Positions 47,464-55,858 of a DNA stretch of 57,208 nucleotides are shown here, piece by piece. A model generated the notes under the pieces. It did not search any database. It worked only from the letters and a program-made list of their open reading frames with translations, and was not told the origin of the DNA. The position numbers were made by a program, and so were the translations under genes. Source of the stretch: a virus. How positions within the stretch are numbered: the stretch's first letter is position 1; each line of letters opens with the position of its first letter. The stretch lies in the IMG/VR virus record IMGVR_UViG_3300022602_002877, positions 1 to 57,208 of that record; one strand, 5' to 3'.

Positions 47464-47616
47464 ATGGCAGATAATAAAAAAGATACATCAACACAGGCTC
47501 GTGCTCTAGTAGGAGTTTGGACCAAACAAGAAAAACGTTCACATGCTTTTTCTGAAATAAGACGTTTAAGAAAACAAACCGCTTTAATGCTTAAAGCCGC
47601 AAGATACGCAAGATGA
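47464..47616 (+). CDS. Small basic protein
   Basis: 50 aa (MADNKKDTSTQARALVGVW). The C-terminal half is a basic helix (RRLRKQTALMLKAARYAR). It overlaps the deaminase start by 4 bases. Unknown function. Confidence 0.55.
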   Translation: MADNKKDTSTQARALVGVWTKQEKRSHAFSEIRRLRKQTALMLKAARYAR

Positions 47617-48149
47617 AAGACAAGTTAGTTTCAGCATACATGGCCACAGCAAAAGTATTTGCTGAGCTCAGTCATGCTCGCAGATTACACGTCGGTGCCA
47701 TCATTGTTAAGAATAATCGCATTATATCAATTGGATATAACGGTATGCCAGCAGGATGGGATAACAACTGCGAGGATGTTGAATGGATGCCTAGTGAAGG
47801 ACTGATAGGATTATCAGTACAGGAAATCTTAGATCGCTGGCCTTTAGAAGGCGAACTAGTTGACGAGGACGGAAACGGAATGCCTTGGCGTTATCGTTTA
47901 ATAACCAAACCAGAAGTACTTCATGCTGAGACCAATGCTATCGCAAAATTAGCCATGTCAAACGAATCAGGTGAAAACAGCGATATGTTTATTACCCATG
48001 CTCCTTGTATGGAGTGTGCTAAATTAATTTTCCAATCTGGAATTAAAAGAATCTTCTATACTGAAAACTATAGAGATGAAAGTGGCGTTGACTTTCTTAC
48101 CAAGTCTGGCGTCAATGTTGTACATTTAGAAAATCAAGGAAACCAATGA
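47613..48149 (+). CDS. dCMP deaminase
   Basis: 178 aa. Zinc site: HAETNA with the catalytic Glu, then APCMECAK with the two Cys. The N-terminal RRLHVGAIIVKNNRIISIGYNG and the length match T4-type dCMP deaminase. It makes dUMP for thymidylate synthesis. Coupled to the omega-like gene by ATGA. Confidence 0.85.
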   Translation: MKDKLVSAYMATAKVFAELSHARRLHVGAIIVKNNRIISIGYNGMPAGWDNNCEDVEWMPSEGLIGLSVQEILDRWPLEGELVDEDGNGMPWRYRLITKPEVLHAETNAIAKLAMSNESGENSDMFITHAPCMECAKLIFQSGIKRIFYTENYRDESGVDFLTKSGVNVVHLENQGNQ

Positions 48150-48367
48150 AAGTAAAATTATCACGTGCTCTAGATCTCGATGTTGAAAAATGCGTTGAGC
48201 AGGCTGGCGGCAATAGATTTAACCTAGTGCTTATTGCTACACAACGCATGAGAGAATTAAGAAATCAAACTCGCTCAAGCGGAAAATACATCGGTTCAAT
48301 GACTCCATTATTAGATATTCAAGAGGGCAAAGTTGATCCAGTTAAATATCTAAAACGAGTAAAATGA
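48146..48367 (+). CDS. rpoZ: RNA polymerase omega-subunit-like protein
   Basis: 73 aa. VEKCVEQAGGNRFNLVLIATQRMRELRN matches the conserved N-terminal core of omega (GNRFDLVLVAARRARQ in E. coli), and LLDIQEGKVDP matches the later ALREIEEG block. Omega wraps the beta-prime C-terminus and helps assembly. A phage copy might enter host RNA polymerase in place of the host subunit. It overlaps genes on both sides by 4 bases. Confidence 0.72.
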   Translation: MKVKLSRALDLDVEKCVEQAGGNRFNLVLIATQRMRELRNQTRSSGKYIGSMTPLLDIQEGKVDPVKYLKRVK

Positions 48368-49386
48368 CAACGTTACATATTTTATCTAGTGCTGATAGTC
48401 CGGTTAATATCAATAACCGAATAGATCCATTTAGTATTGCGGCAATTAAGTTTATACGCTACATGTCGCAATACGGATGGAACTGTATTCATTACGGAAT
48501 AGACGGAACTGAGGTTCCTTGTGAAATGGTACAGTGTTTAGACTACGTGGTCGAAGACCGTGGTACAAACATACAGAAATTTAATCAAAAAGCAGGGCAA
48601 GAAATTGCTCTCAGAAAACAGCCAGGAGACATGATTGTATGTTTCTTTGGTCATGAAAATAAAGGTGCCTGTGAAGCCAATCCAGACCTTATGGCAGTAG
48701 AACCCAGTATCGGATATGATACCAAAGCGGTCTTTGCCCCTTATCGTGCCTTTGTCAGTTACGCACAAATGCACATGTTCTACGGTGAACGTGGTATGCT
48801 GATGAGCCCTAGTTGGTTTGACGCAGTTATACAAAATGCTATCACCTCTTCAGAATTTGAATTCCAAAACATCAAACAAGATTACTTTTTATACTTTGGT
48901 CGAGTTATTGAGGCCAAAGGTATTCATCTGGCCATTCAGGCCACAGCACATGCTGGAAAAAAATTAATTGTTGCCGGTCCAGGACGATTACAGGATATCG
49001 GATATGATTCAATACCCGATCATGTTGAAGTGGTAGGATTGTGTGATGCCACTCAGCGTAAAGAGTTGATGAAGAACGCCAAGGCCATTATGGGACTTAC
49101 CTACTATGTTGAGCCTTTTGGTAATATGGTAGCAGAAGGATATATGGCAGGAACTCCAGCCATTACTACAGACTGGGGCGGATTTGCCGAAACTGTCATA
49201 CCAGGTGTAACAGGATTTCGCTGTAGAGAATTTAGAGATGTGTTACATGCTATAGAAAATATCGATTCAATTGATCCTAAAGACTGTAGGAAACACGCAA
49301 TGAAAAATTATGATGATGAAGTAGTACATCCATTGTTTGACCAATACTTTACAAAATTAAAAGAATACGATTTTTATAGAAAATGA
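48364..49386 (+). CDS. GT4 family glycosyltransferase
   Basis: 340 aa. FLYFGRVIEAKGIHLAIQA, LIVAGPG and YVEPFGNMVAEGYMAGTPAITTDWGG are the donor-binding blocks of GT4. The N-terminal domain is unlike the copy at 21875. Acceptor unknown. Coupled to neighbours by ATGA junctions. Confidence 0.82.
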   Translation: MTTLHILSSADSPVNINNRIDPFSIAAIKFIRYMSQYGWNCIHYGIDGTEVPCEMVQCLDYVVEDRGTNIQKFNQKAGQEIALRKQPGDMIVCFFGHENKGACEANPDLMAVEPSIGYDTKAVFAPYRAFVSYAQMHMFYGERGMLMSPSWFDAVIQNAITSSEFEFQNIKQDYFLYFGRVIEAKGIHLAIQATAHAGKKLIVAGPGRLQDIGYDSIPDHVEVVGLCDATQRKELMKNAKAIMGLTYYVEPFGNMVAEGYMAGTPAITTDWGGFAETVIPGVTGFRCREFRDVLHAIENIDSIDPKDCRKHAMKNYDDEVVHPLFDQYFTKLKEYDFYRK

Positions 49387-50144
49387 AAAAAGCATTTATT
49401 ATAACCAGTGCCATTGAAGTTGATAATAGCAAGGCATTAACTTACAGTAAGACTCGTAGTTATTTTTCTAACGAAGAACGACTGCGACAAACAATTGCTA
49501 CTATAGCATCGGTTGATCAGGCTACCGATGATGATACAACCATGTATCTTTTGGACATAAGCGATAACTGGCAACAGTACAGAGATCTACTTGGATATCA
49601 AATAAATTTAAAATTTATCAGTGCTAAGGAACAATTTCCTGAAATTTATGATAGAGTTAGATCACATCCTCAAAAAAGTCACTGTGAATGTTTATTGTTG
49701 GCAACGTTTATGAATGCCTATAAAGATGAATTGAGCGAACACGATTTTCAATTTAAATTTTCTGGACGTTATATCTTGGATAGAAGTTTTGATAAATCTT
49801 TGTTCAATGAATCTTCAAGAGGCAAAATATTTTATAAAAGACCTTTAAAACACGACTGGCAAGAGTGGTGGGGTTACTCTATGGTGGATCGTAGGCTACA
49901 ACAGAATGACAATACCCTACATCAATACTGCTCAGTATTGTTTGGGTGGAGTAAAGAATATCAATCCAAATATTTAGATTTTTTTAATTCTGTTGCTCTT
50001 ATGTTGTCACAACCGGCACTACATCATTATGATGTAGAAACATTAGGTTATTATTTGACACGGGCCTATGAATCTGATATTATCGAAACCGACTGGCGTG
50101 TCAACGGATGGTTAGGTCCAGACGGACGATTTGTAAGGTATTGA
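49383..50144 (+). CDS. Glycosyltransferase-island hypothetical protein
   Basis: 253 aa. MKKAFIITSAIEVDN, then TMYLLDISDNW and FQFKFSGRYIL. It is translated together with the GT4 gene. Possibly a GT-A-like transferase, but no firm motif. Confidence 0.45.
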   Translation: MKKAFIITSAIEVDNSKALTYSKTRSYFSNEERLRQTIATIASVDQATDDDTTMYLLDISDNWQQYRDLLGYQINLKFISAKEQFPEIYDRVRSHPQKSHCECLLLATFMNAYKDELSEHDFQFKFSGRYILDRSFDKSLFNESSRGKIFYKRPLKHDWQEWWGYSMVDRRLQQNDNTLHQYCSVLFGWSKEYQSKYLDFFNSVALMLSQPALHHYDVETLGYYLTRAYESDIIETDWRVNGWLGPDGRFVRY

Positions 50145-50145
50145 T

Positions 50146-50694
50146 ATGAGATTAAATTTGTTGATCATAGATGATTTTTATGTAAACCCTGATCAGGTTA
50201 GAAACTTTGCTCTGACTCAAGATTTTTCTGTAAAAGGAAATTATCCAGGAGCAAGAACCAAATCTTTTTGGTCTGATGATATCAAACAGGCCATCGAACA
50301 CTACATGCAGTTTGCTGGAAAAATAACAAACTCGTTTGATGAATCTGGATACACAGGGGCATTTCAAATAGCAACCGCCAATGATAGAACCTGGATACAC
50401 AGCGACACCAATAACATGTGGGCAGGAGTTTGTTATCTTACTCCCGACGCTCCCTATACTGGCGGTACTGGATTGTTTAGACACAAAGCCACCGGAGAAC
50501 ATACCAGAATAACGCACGATCACGAGGGATATGATTACACAAAATACGACCTATTTGATCGTATTGGTAACAAATACAATAGACTTGTAATTTATAGATC
50601 TGATTTATTTCACGCAAGTTTGGATTATTTTGGAGATAATTTACACAATGGTAGATTATTCCAAACATTTTTCTTTGATACAGAACGGTTTTAG
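50146..50694 (+). CDS. 2OG-Fe(II) oxygenase-like protein
   Basis: 182 aa. WIHSDTNNMWAGVCYLTPDAP gives His-x-Asp, TGGTGLFRHK the Gly turn, LVIYRSDLFHAS the distal His and HNGRLFQTFFF the Arg. It looks like an intact jelly-roll oxygenase. The tRNA-like RNA begins on the next base. Confidence 0.7.
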   Translation: MRLNLLIIDDFYVNPDQVRNFALTQDFSVKGNYPGARTKSFWSDDIKQAIEHYMQFAGKITNSFDESGYTGAFQIATANDRTWIHSDTNNMWAGVCYLTPDAPYTGGTGLFRHKATGEHTRITHDHEGYDYTKYDLFDRIGNKYNRLVIYRSDLFHASLDYFGDNLHNGRLFQTFFFDTERF

Positions 50695-50784
50695 GCGATC
50701 GTAAGCAAATTGGCAGAGCTCCGAAAGGGATGGGCCGAGTCTTAGACACCGGTTTTGTAGGTTCGAATCCTACCGATCGCACCA
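50695..50784 (+). ncRNA. tRNA-like RNA without a normal anticodon arm
   Basis: Acceptor GCGATCG/CGATCGC, T arm GTAGG-TTCGAAT-CCTAC and ACCA are perfect. The middle is aberrant: AGC/GCT with a D-like loop containing TTGG, then TCC-GAAA-GGG, then GGCCG/CGGTT with a 12-base loop holding GTC-TTA-GAC. No 7-base anticodon loop can be drawn on a 5-pair stem. If CTTAGAC were the loop the anticodon would be TAG. Confidence 0.55.
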
Positions 50785-50785
50785 A

Positions 50786-50814
50786 TTGACTACTCCATTA
50801 ACTACTGTTATAAT
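50786..50814 (+). promoter_or_regulatory. Sigma70-type promoter
   Basis: TTGACT 50786-50791, 17 bases, TATAAT 50809-50814. The gene starts at 50861 with AGGAG upstream. Confidence 0.78.
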
Positions 50815-50860
50815 AGTGTAACACTACAGGAAATAAATAATGTTGCACTAGGAGTTATCT

Positions 50861-51595
50861 ATGCCTAACCGAAAGCCTAAATTTGATTGGTCTTTATTAG
50901 ACAAATACAGCCTTTACGCTTATTTTCGCGAGTTAGCCCCGGATATTGTCAATACTCCACTTACTCCAGCTCAATTTCACGCTGTAATTTCAAAACATAT
51001 AAAACGTTATCTACCGGTTAGAATAGCCAAACATTACGATCCAAAAGTAGATAGTGGATGGGTATATGTAGGCGGAACTTATTACAGTGACCTTGATAAA
51101 AATAAACAAAAATGTATCGAATTACAATTTGTTTATAATACATCTGATAAAAAAATAACCTATAGTAAACTCAGATTTAATCGCATGTGCTACATAATGG
51201 TCGATGTTATACTACATGAACTGATTCACATGAGACAGTACCGTAGACGTAAATTTAAATATCTACCAGATTATGCCAGCACAGCAGAAAAAACTGAACA
51301 AAGACAAGAGCAAAGTTATTTAGGATGTTCAGATGAAATAGATGCTTATGCTTTTAATATAGCCTGCGAGTTATTACGTAAGTTCAAAGATGATCAAACC
51401 ACCGTAGAAAAATATCTAAGTCGTAGATATACCAATAAAAAAGTAGCATCGCATAGTTTGAGATCATATCTTAAAGCATTTAATTGGGATCACGATCATA
51501 AGATAATTAAAAGACTCAAAAGCAAAACCATTAGATATCTTCCTAATGCCATATCTGGCAAACCTTACCGTAATAAAGACTGGATAAGTCGTTGA
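50861..51595 (+). CDS. Zinc metallopeptidase-like protein
   Basis: 244 aa. VILHELIHMRQY supplies the HExxH motif (about 125-129), and a later CSDEIDAYAFNIACELL supplies a candidate third Glu ligand. The family (SprT-like or other zincin) cannot be decided. It has its own promoter. Confidence 0.65.
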   Translation: MPNRKPKFDWSLLDKYSLYAYFRELAPDIVNTPLTPAQFHAVISKHIKRYLPVRIAKHYDPKVDSGWVYVGGTYYSDLDKNKQKCIELQFVYNTSDKKITYSKLRFNRMCYIMVDVILHELIHMRQYRRRKFKYLPDYASTAEKTEQRQEQSYLGCSDEIDAYAFNIACELLRKFKDDQTTVEKYLSRRYTNKKVASHSLRSYLKAFNWDHDHKIIKRLKSKTIRYLPNAISGKPYRNKDWISR

Positions 51596-51620
51596 CATTT
51601 AAATAACACTATGCCATAAT
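51592..51620 (+). promoter_or_regulatory. Sigma70-type promoter, leaderless
   Basis: TTGACA 51592-51597, 17 bases, CATAAT 51615-51620, six bases, ATG at 51627. The -35 overlaps the preceding stop codon region. Confidence 0.75.
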
Positions 51621-51626
51621 AGTGTA

Positions 51627-51860
51627 ATGACTTATACCATTCGTCCCTCCACTATTCACACCATTAGACCAGGTGATCAGCATTTTCAAATTCAAGATGG
51701 ATTAACTATTGTTTCAAGAGCAGGATTTGAAATTAGTCGACGATGCCCAGAAAACTATCGAGATTTGATTCAGGAATGTATCGGGCATGGTTGGCTTAAA
51801 CCTGTAGCCTATATAACAGAAAGAGAAATGATTTTTTTAGGATTAACAAATGACAACTAA
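51627..51860 (+). CDS. Hypothetical protein from a leaderless mRNA
   Basis: 77 aa (MTYTIRPSTIHTIRPGDQHF). Unknown; it overlaps the dehydrogenase start by 11 bases, so the dehydrogenase is probably read from the same leaderless transcript. Confidence 0.6.
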   Translation: MTYTIRPSTIHTIRPGDQHFQIQDGLTIVSRAGFEISRRCPENYRDLIQECIGHGWLKPVAYITEREMIFLGLTNDN

Positions 51861-52776
51861 TGTAAACATACAAGGATTAACAGCCGCACAAATTTCCAAT
51901 TTAGTTAACCCTTCTAATACCATGCAGATGCCAGGAACACTAGGCGGAGCAACATACAATTGGGCATCAACAGCCGAAGCAACAGTAGGTATTATAGGAC
52001 TAGGATTTGTTGGCAATGCTATTCGAGAAGCAATGGATTCATCATTATGTAATTTAAAATTAGTTGACAGCAATCCAAAAAGAGGAACACACTCTTATAA
52101 TGATTTAGAAAATTGTGATGGAGTATTTGTATGTGTGCCTACTCCACAAGATGATGATGGTACTTGCGATACCAGTATCTTAGAAGACATCCTAGATAAA
52201 TTATCACGTATAAATTATCACGGTGTTATCATTAGTAAGTGTACAGCACCGCCGGATGTGTACGAACAATTAAATTTAAAATATCCCAATCTTGTTCATG
52301 CTCCTGAATTCCTAACTGCGGCCAATGCTGTGGCTGATTATGCCAACGGTTCGTTTGCTATCATTGGTGGCCGTGTTATGGCATATAAACGTGAAGCAGA
52401 ACGTTTGATTAGAATAGGACAGCGAGATCTATCATCTGTGTCATATTGTTCAATTGGTGAGGCCAGTTTGGCCAAATATGCTATCAATTGTTTTATGAGT
52501 ACCAAAGTTATTTTTATGAATGAACTTAAACAACTGGCAGACAAGTGTAATTTAGATTATAATAAAATTGCCACTATGATAAAGGCAGACAAACGTATTG
52601 GTAACAGTCATATGCAGGTTCCAGGACCCGATGGACATTATGGATTCGGCGGAGCATGTTTTCCTAAAGATACATCGGCACTATTAAAATTTTCTGAACA
52701 ACAGGGCATACCATTAAATGTTTTGGATGCCGCGGTTAAGAAAAATACCATACTACGCTTGACAGATTCTAAATAA
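51850..52776 (+). CDS. UDP-glucose/GDP-mannose dehydrogenase family protein
   Basis: 308 aa. VGIIGLGFVGNAIREAM (NAD binding) at about 46-62, FVCVPTPQDDDGTCD, HAPEFLTA, SLAKYAINCFMSTKVIFMNEL and GHYGFGGACFPKDTSAL with the catalytic Cys. It has an extra 45-residue N-terminal segment and lacks the C-terminal UDP-binding domain of full-length enzymes (about 390-440). It would oxidise a nucleotide sugar to a uronate; activity is uncertain because of the missing domain. Confidence 0.8.
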   Translation: MTTNVNIQGLTAAQISNLVNPSNTMQMPGTLGGATYNWASTAEATVGIIGLGFVGNAIREAMDSSLCNLKLVDSNPKRGTHSYNDLENCDGVFVCVPTPQDDDGTCDTSILEDILDKLSRINYHGVIISKCTAPPDVYEQLNLKYPNLVHAPEFLTAANAVADYANGSFAIIGGRVMAYKREAERLIRIGQRDLSSVSYCSIGEASLAKYAINCFMSTKVIFMNELKQLADKCNLDYNKIATMIKADKRIGNSHMQVPGPDGHYGFGGACFPKDTSALLKFSEQQGIPLNVLDAAVKKNTILRLTDSK

Positions 52777-52827
52777 TATCGTAAACTAAACAAATGGCAA
52801 TCCCCTGCCTTAACATCGGAGAATAAC

Positions 52828-53577
52828 TTGAAGAAGAAAAAAGAAACTGCGTTAGACGCAATGGCCGGAGACGGCGGCTACGAAGAATCAACGCTAGCAG
52901 ATGTATTACGTTTTAAAATGCGGCGTGATGGTAAAAGGTTTTGGGCCAATGACAACATCAGTGAATATGTAGATAGCCCTGCTATTAGAAAACAATTAAT
53001 CGAAGAAGCAACTGAGGCATTTGAACAAGTACTAAAGACTCTGTTAATTGATACAGAAACAGATCCTAGTAGTAAAGGTACTGCCAAGAGATTGGCAAAA
53101 ATGTATATTAATGAAGTAATGAGTGGAAGATATGATTCAGCACCAGACGCAACAGCATTTCCAAATGATTCAGAGGACCGCTACCAAGGTATGTTGGTTG
53201 TGCGCAGTGAGCTTCGTAGTATGTGTAGCCATCATCACCAACCCGTATCTGGTGTTGCTTATATTGGTATTATTGCCGCACAAAAACTTATCGGACTCAG
53301 CAAGTACAGCCGAATCGCACAATGGTGCGCCAGACGAGGTACTCTCCAGGAGGAGCTTTGTAATGAGATTGCTAAAGAAATAGGCAAGGCCACAGGCGCA
53401 GAAGATATTGGTGTATATATGCAAATGACACACGGATGTTGTGAAAATAGAGGTATTATGGCACACTCTAGTTTAACACAAACAACAGTATTAAAGGGTT
53501 CTTTTAATACAGATGGTAATACAAAGAAAGAGTTTTTTGATAATATTAAACTACAACAAGAATTTGCGCCACGATGA
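52828..53577 (+). CDS. folE: GTP cyclohydrolase I
   Basis: 249 aa, TTG start with CGGAG seven bases upstream. The core includes MCSHHHQPVSGVAYIG (zinc Cys and His), QTTHGCCENRG-type THGCCENRG (third ligand) and KLIGLSKYSRI. There is an N-terminal extension of about 50 residues. It makes dihydroneopterin triphosphate, the entry to folate and to 7-deazaguanine pathways. Other que/fol genes are not in the window, so the end product is open. Confidence 0.88.
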   Translation: MKKKKETALDAMAGDGGYEESTLADVLRFKMRRDGKRFWANDNISEYVDSPAIRKQLIEEATEAFEQVLKTLLIDTETDPSSKGTAKRLAKMYINEVMSGRYDSAPDATAFPNDSEDRYQGMLVVRSELRSMCSHHHQPVSGVAYIGIIAAQKLIGLSKYSRIAQWCARRGTLQEELCNEIAKEIGKATGAEDIGVYMQMTHGCCENRGIMAHSSLTQTTVLKGSFNTDGNTKKEFFDNIKLQQEFAPR

Positions 53578-53617
53578 TAAAACACATTAAATACGTACAG
53601 ATTGGGCAAATAAGTTC

Positions 53618-53646
53618 TTGCTCACACAGATTTTTTCAGCTATAAT
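53618..53646 (+). promoter_or_regulatory. Putative promoter
   Basis: TTGCTC 53618-53623, 17 bases, TATAAT 53641-53646; the gene starts at 53666 with AAAGGAT upstream. Confidence 0.6.
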
Positions 53647-53665
53647 AAACATACAAAGGATAATA

Positions 53666-54385
53666 ATGAAAAACAAAGGTAAATTAAATATTCCAAGCCG
53701 ACAACAAGTGGCTCAACGTCCAGCACCACAAATTGGACAATCTGCTCAACAATCAGATAACCGACCAAGTGTTATGGTAGCTGTTCCGGCAATGGAAATG
53801 GTTAATGCTGAGTTTGCTCAACATTTGGCCATGGCAACTGCTAACATGGTAGCCAATGGTATTAAAGTTAATTGTGCGTTTAATATCGGTAGTGTTATTA
53901 CCATCGCTAGACGCAACCTAGTTGACATTTTCCTTAAAAGTGATTTTAGTCATATCTGGTGGGTTGATAGCGATATGAAGTTTCCAATTGATGCTCCTAT
54001 TCGTTTGTTAAAACGTAACAAGCATATTGTTGGTGCTAACTATCGTAGACGTCGTTTCCCTAATCCTAACTTTACAGGTATGAGTGGTACTGCTGGACAA
54101 TTTACAGAATTCCAAACAACGGCAAATAGTCCAGCAATGGAATTAATCGATGTATTACCACATGGACTAGTAATGGTTAAACGTGAAGTTTATGAAAAAG
54201 TACCACAACCACATTACTTACAAGAATACATTCCAGAATTAAAATTGGAAATTGGTGAAGACATTTATTTCTGTCAACAGGCACAAAAGACAGGATACGA
54301 AGTTTGGTGTGATCAAGAGCTCAGCAGAGAAACATCACATATTGGTATTTTCCACTTTAACTATGATTTGAGCGTTCCAAAATAA
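53666..54385 (+). CDS. GT-A glycosyltransferase-like protein
   Basis: 239 aa from the ATG at 53666. After a Gln-rich start, VMVAVPAMEMVNAEF, SVITIARRNLVDIFLKS and WWVDSDMKFPIDAPI mark the same phage group as 5184-5903. EIGEDIYFCQQAQKTGYEVWCD holds an acidic pair and a Cys. Substrate unknown. Confidence 0.65.
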   Translation: MKNKGKLNIPSRQQVAQRPAPQIGQSAQQSDNRPSVMVAVPAMEMVNAEFAQHLAMATANMVANGIKVNCAFNIGSVITIARRNLVDIFLKSDFSHIWWVDSDMKFPIDAPIRLLKRNKHIVGANYRRRRFPNPNFTGMSGTAGQFTEFQTTANSPAMELIDVLPHGLVMVKREVYEKVPQPHYLQEYIPELKLEIGEDIYFCQQAQKTGYEVWCDQELSRETSHIGIFHFNYDLSVPK

Positions 54386-54396
54386 AGGCAACAAGT

Positions 54397-54567
54397 ATGT
54401 ACGAGTTAATAGAAATTCGCAAGGCACGTAATGGCGTAATTGTTACGTTGCGGAGCGATGATGACGAAGATCAAGAATATGTTTACGATACTGATCGTAA
54501 AGCAATTAAATTTGTAAAGGATCTTCTTGAATCTAAAACTCGAGAAGTACAAGCACAAAATCTATGA
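54397..54567 (+). CDS. 56-aa protein
   Basis: MYELIEIRKARNGVIVTLRS and an acidic stretch (DDDEDQEY). ATGA overlap with the next gene. Unknown function. Confidence 0.5.
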   Translation: MYELIEIRKARNGVIVTLRSDDDEDQEYVYDTDRKAIKFVKDLLESKTREVQAQNL

Positions 54568-55013
54568 ATATTAAAAAATCCTATAAAGTAGGCGATAACG
54601 TGTGGATCTACGGAATCACACGTAATCAAAACAAATTAACCAAAGGTACAGTTATCAAGATACTCGATCTATCTGAGTTAGATTTCAATGATGAACCTTA
54701 TTATTTGATCAAAGTGCCTACTTCTATTGAGCCATTACTTGAAATAAGGACATGGCATACAATGAGTCAAGACAGCGAAGGGCCTGTAGGTTCAATGCGT
54801 GATCTAACAGATATCGATGCTACATTAAAAATGTTAAGTCAAACTGGGCTTAACTACGATGAAGAACATGACCCATTGGAGCCAACGCCAGAACAAATTC
54901 ATGCCGCTTTAGAAAAATCTAAAACCGACAAAGAACATGCGCCATTGGTTTATAAAGAAAACAAACCTAAACGCAGAACATTTGCCAAAAGAAAATCAAA
55001 GAATGAAGCCTGA
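54564..55013 (+). CDS. Hypothetical protein with SH3/KOW-like start
   Basis: 149 aa. The N-terminal YKVGDNVWIYGI and KGTVIKILDL resemble a small beta barrel; a basic tail KPKRRTFAKRKSK follows. It overlaps member G by 11 bases. Unknown function. Confidence 0.45.
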   Translation: MNIKKSYKVGDNVWIYGITRNQNKLTKGTVIKILDLSELDFNDEPYYLIKVPTSIEPLLEIRTWHTMSQDSEGPVGSMRDLTDIDATLKMLSQTGLNYDEEHDPLEPTPEQIHAALEKSKTDKEHAPLVYKENKPKRRTFAKRKSKNEA

Positions 55014-55332
55014 GCCTTGGTTAAGCATGGTTCAAGGACTTGTCCAGAACTATGATGAATTAAAAGATATTATGGAAAATGGACATAAAGTAATTCCAGA
55101 GTTGGACTTTATTCGTACAGGATGGAGAATAACCTTAAAAGAAGATTTTGATAAATCCTCAGATTACGCTGTCATGGAATATGATAATCTTGATAAACGA
55201 GTTGAATGGGCTTGTGAACAATTAGAATCTTGGCCTGATTGTAATCGTACTGCTTGGGACATGTGGGTATTTAAAAATAAATCAGACGCTGAAAAATTTA
55301 TCACAATGTATTACCTATCATGGGAACAGTGA
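55003..55332 (+). CDS. Small protein family member G (WAC...YLSWEQ)
   Basis: 109 aa from the ATG at 55003. The core is VEWACEQLESWP (Trp69, Cys71), and the ending FITMYYLSWEQ. It is 45 kb from members A-F but keeps the same layout. Overlaps member H by 13 bases. Confidence 0.62.
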   Translation: MKPEPWLSMVQGLVQNYDELKDIMENGHKVIPELDFIRTGWRITLKEDFDKSSDYAVMEYDNLDKRVEWACEQLESWPDCNRTAWDMWVFKNKSDAEKFITMYYLSWEQ

Positions 55333-55634
55333 AATATCAGTTGATTGAGAAGAATGGTATTCAAGAAGTTAAAGAATACCATAAAATAGTTGTATACCAG
55401 TTCAAAATAGGTGACGTAGAAGACCCAGATTTATATGCAGCGGAACCTTTATTAAAATGGCAAGAAAGTGATCCTGGTAAATTTGTAATGGAACATGCTG
55501 TTGAGAAACCCAAATGGCATAGAAATACTAATTTTGATATATTTGGCTATCGATATGTTGTTATAGCAGAATTAGAAAAGAAAAAACTTTCAGAATTTTA
55601 TATGAGATGGGGAAAACCAAATGGAAATAATTAG
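55320..55634 (+). CDS. Small protein family member H (KW...FYMRW)
   Basis: 104 aa. The core is LLKWQESDPGKF (the Cys is replaced by Gln), with a KPKWHRN element and the ending SEFYMRWGKP. It is the most divergent member. The next gene begins inside its end. Confidence 0.55.
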   Translation: MGTVKYQLIEKNGIQEVKEYHKIVVYQFKIGDVEDPDLYAAEPLLKWQESDPGKFVMEHAVEKPKWHRNTNFDIFGYRYVVIAELEKKKLSEFYMRWGKPNGNN

Positions 55635-55857
55635 ACACAATAACACCTGTCTTATTAGATCAGCAAAAAGTTCACAATTTGTAGAAGCCGAGGTTGCTGA
55701 TTTTTCTGAAAAGAAAATACTCAATGTGGTATTAAATAAAAGTGTAAAAATAAACATGAAGTGGAATGGTAAATTTTACGAAGGGCGCGGAGCAGGAATG
55801 GATTTCCAGAGTGATGGTCCGAAGGTAATAAAAACACAAACAAGCATTAGAGGTTAA
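55621..55857 (+). CDS. Small beta-rich protein
   Basis: 78 aa; strand-rich (KILNVVLNKSVKINMKWNG) with a YEGRGAGMDFQSDGP end, reminiscent of a PilZ-like or small beta barrel. Unknown function. Confidence 0.45.
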   Translation: MEIIRHNNTCLIRSAKSSQFVEAEVADFSEKKILNVVLNKSVKINMKWNGKFYEGRGAGMDFQSDGPKVIKTQTSIRG

Positions 55858-55858
55858 A

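Noticed and set aside
50695-50784. Ordinary tRNA-Leu (TAG)
   Set aside because: CTTAGAC cannot sit on a 5-pair anticodon stem; flanking bases do not pair.
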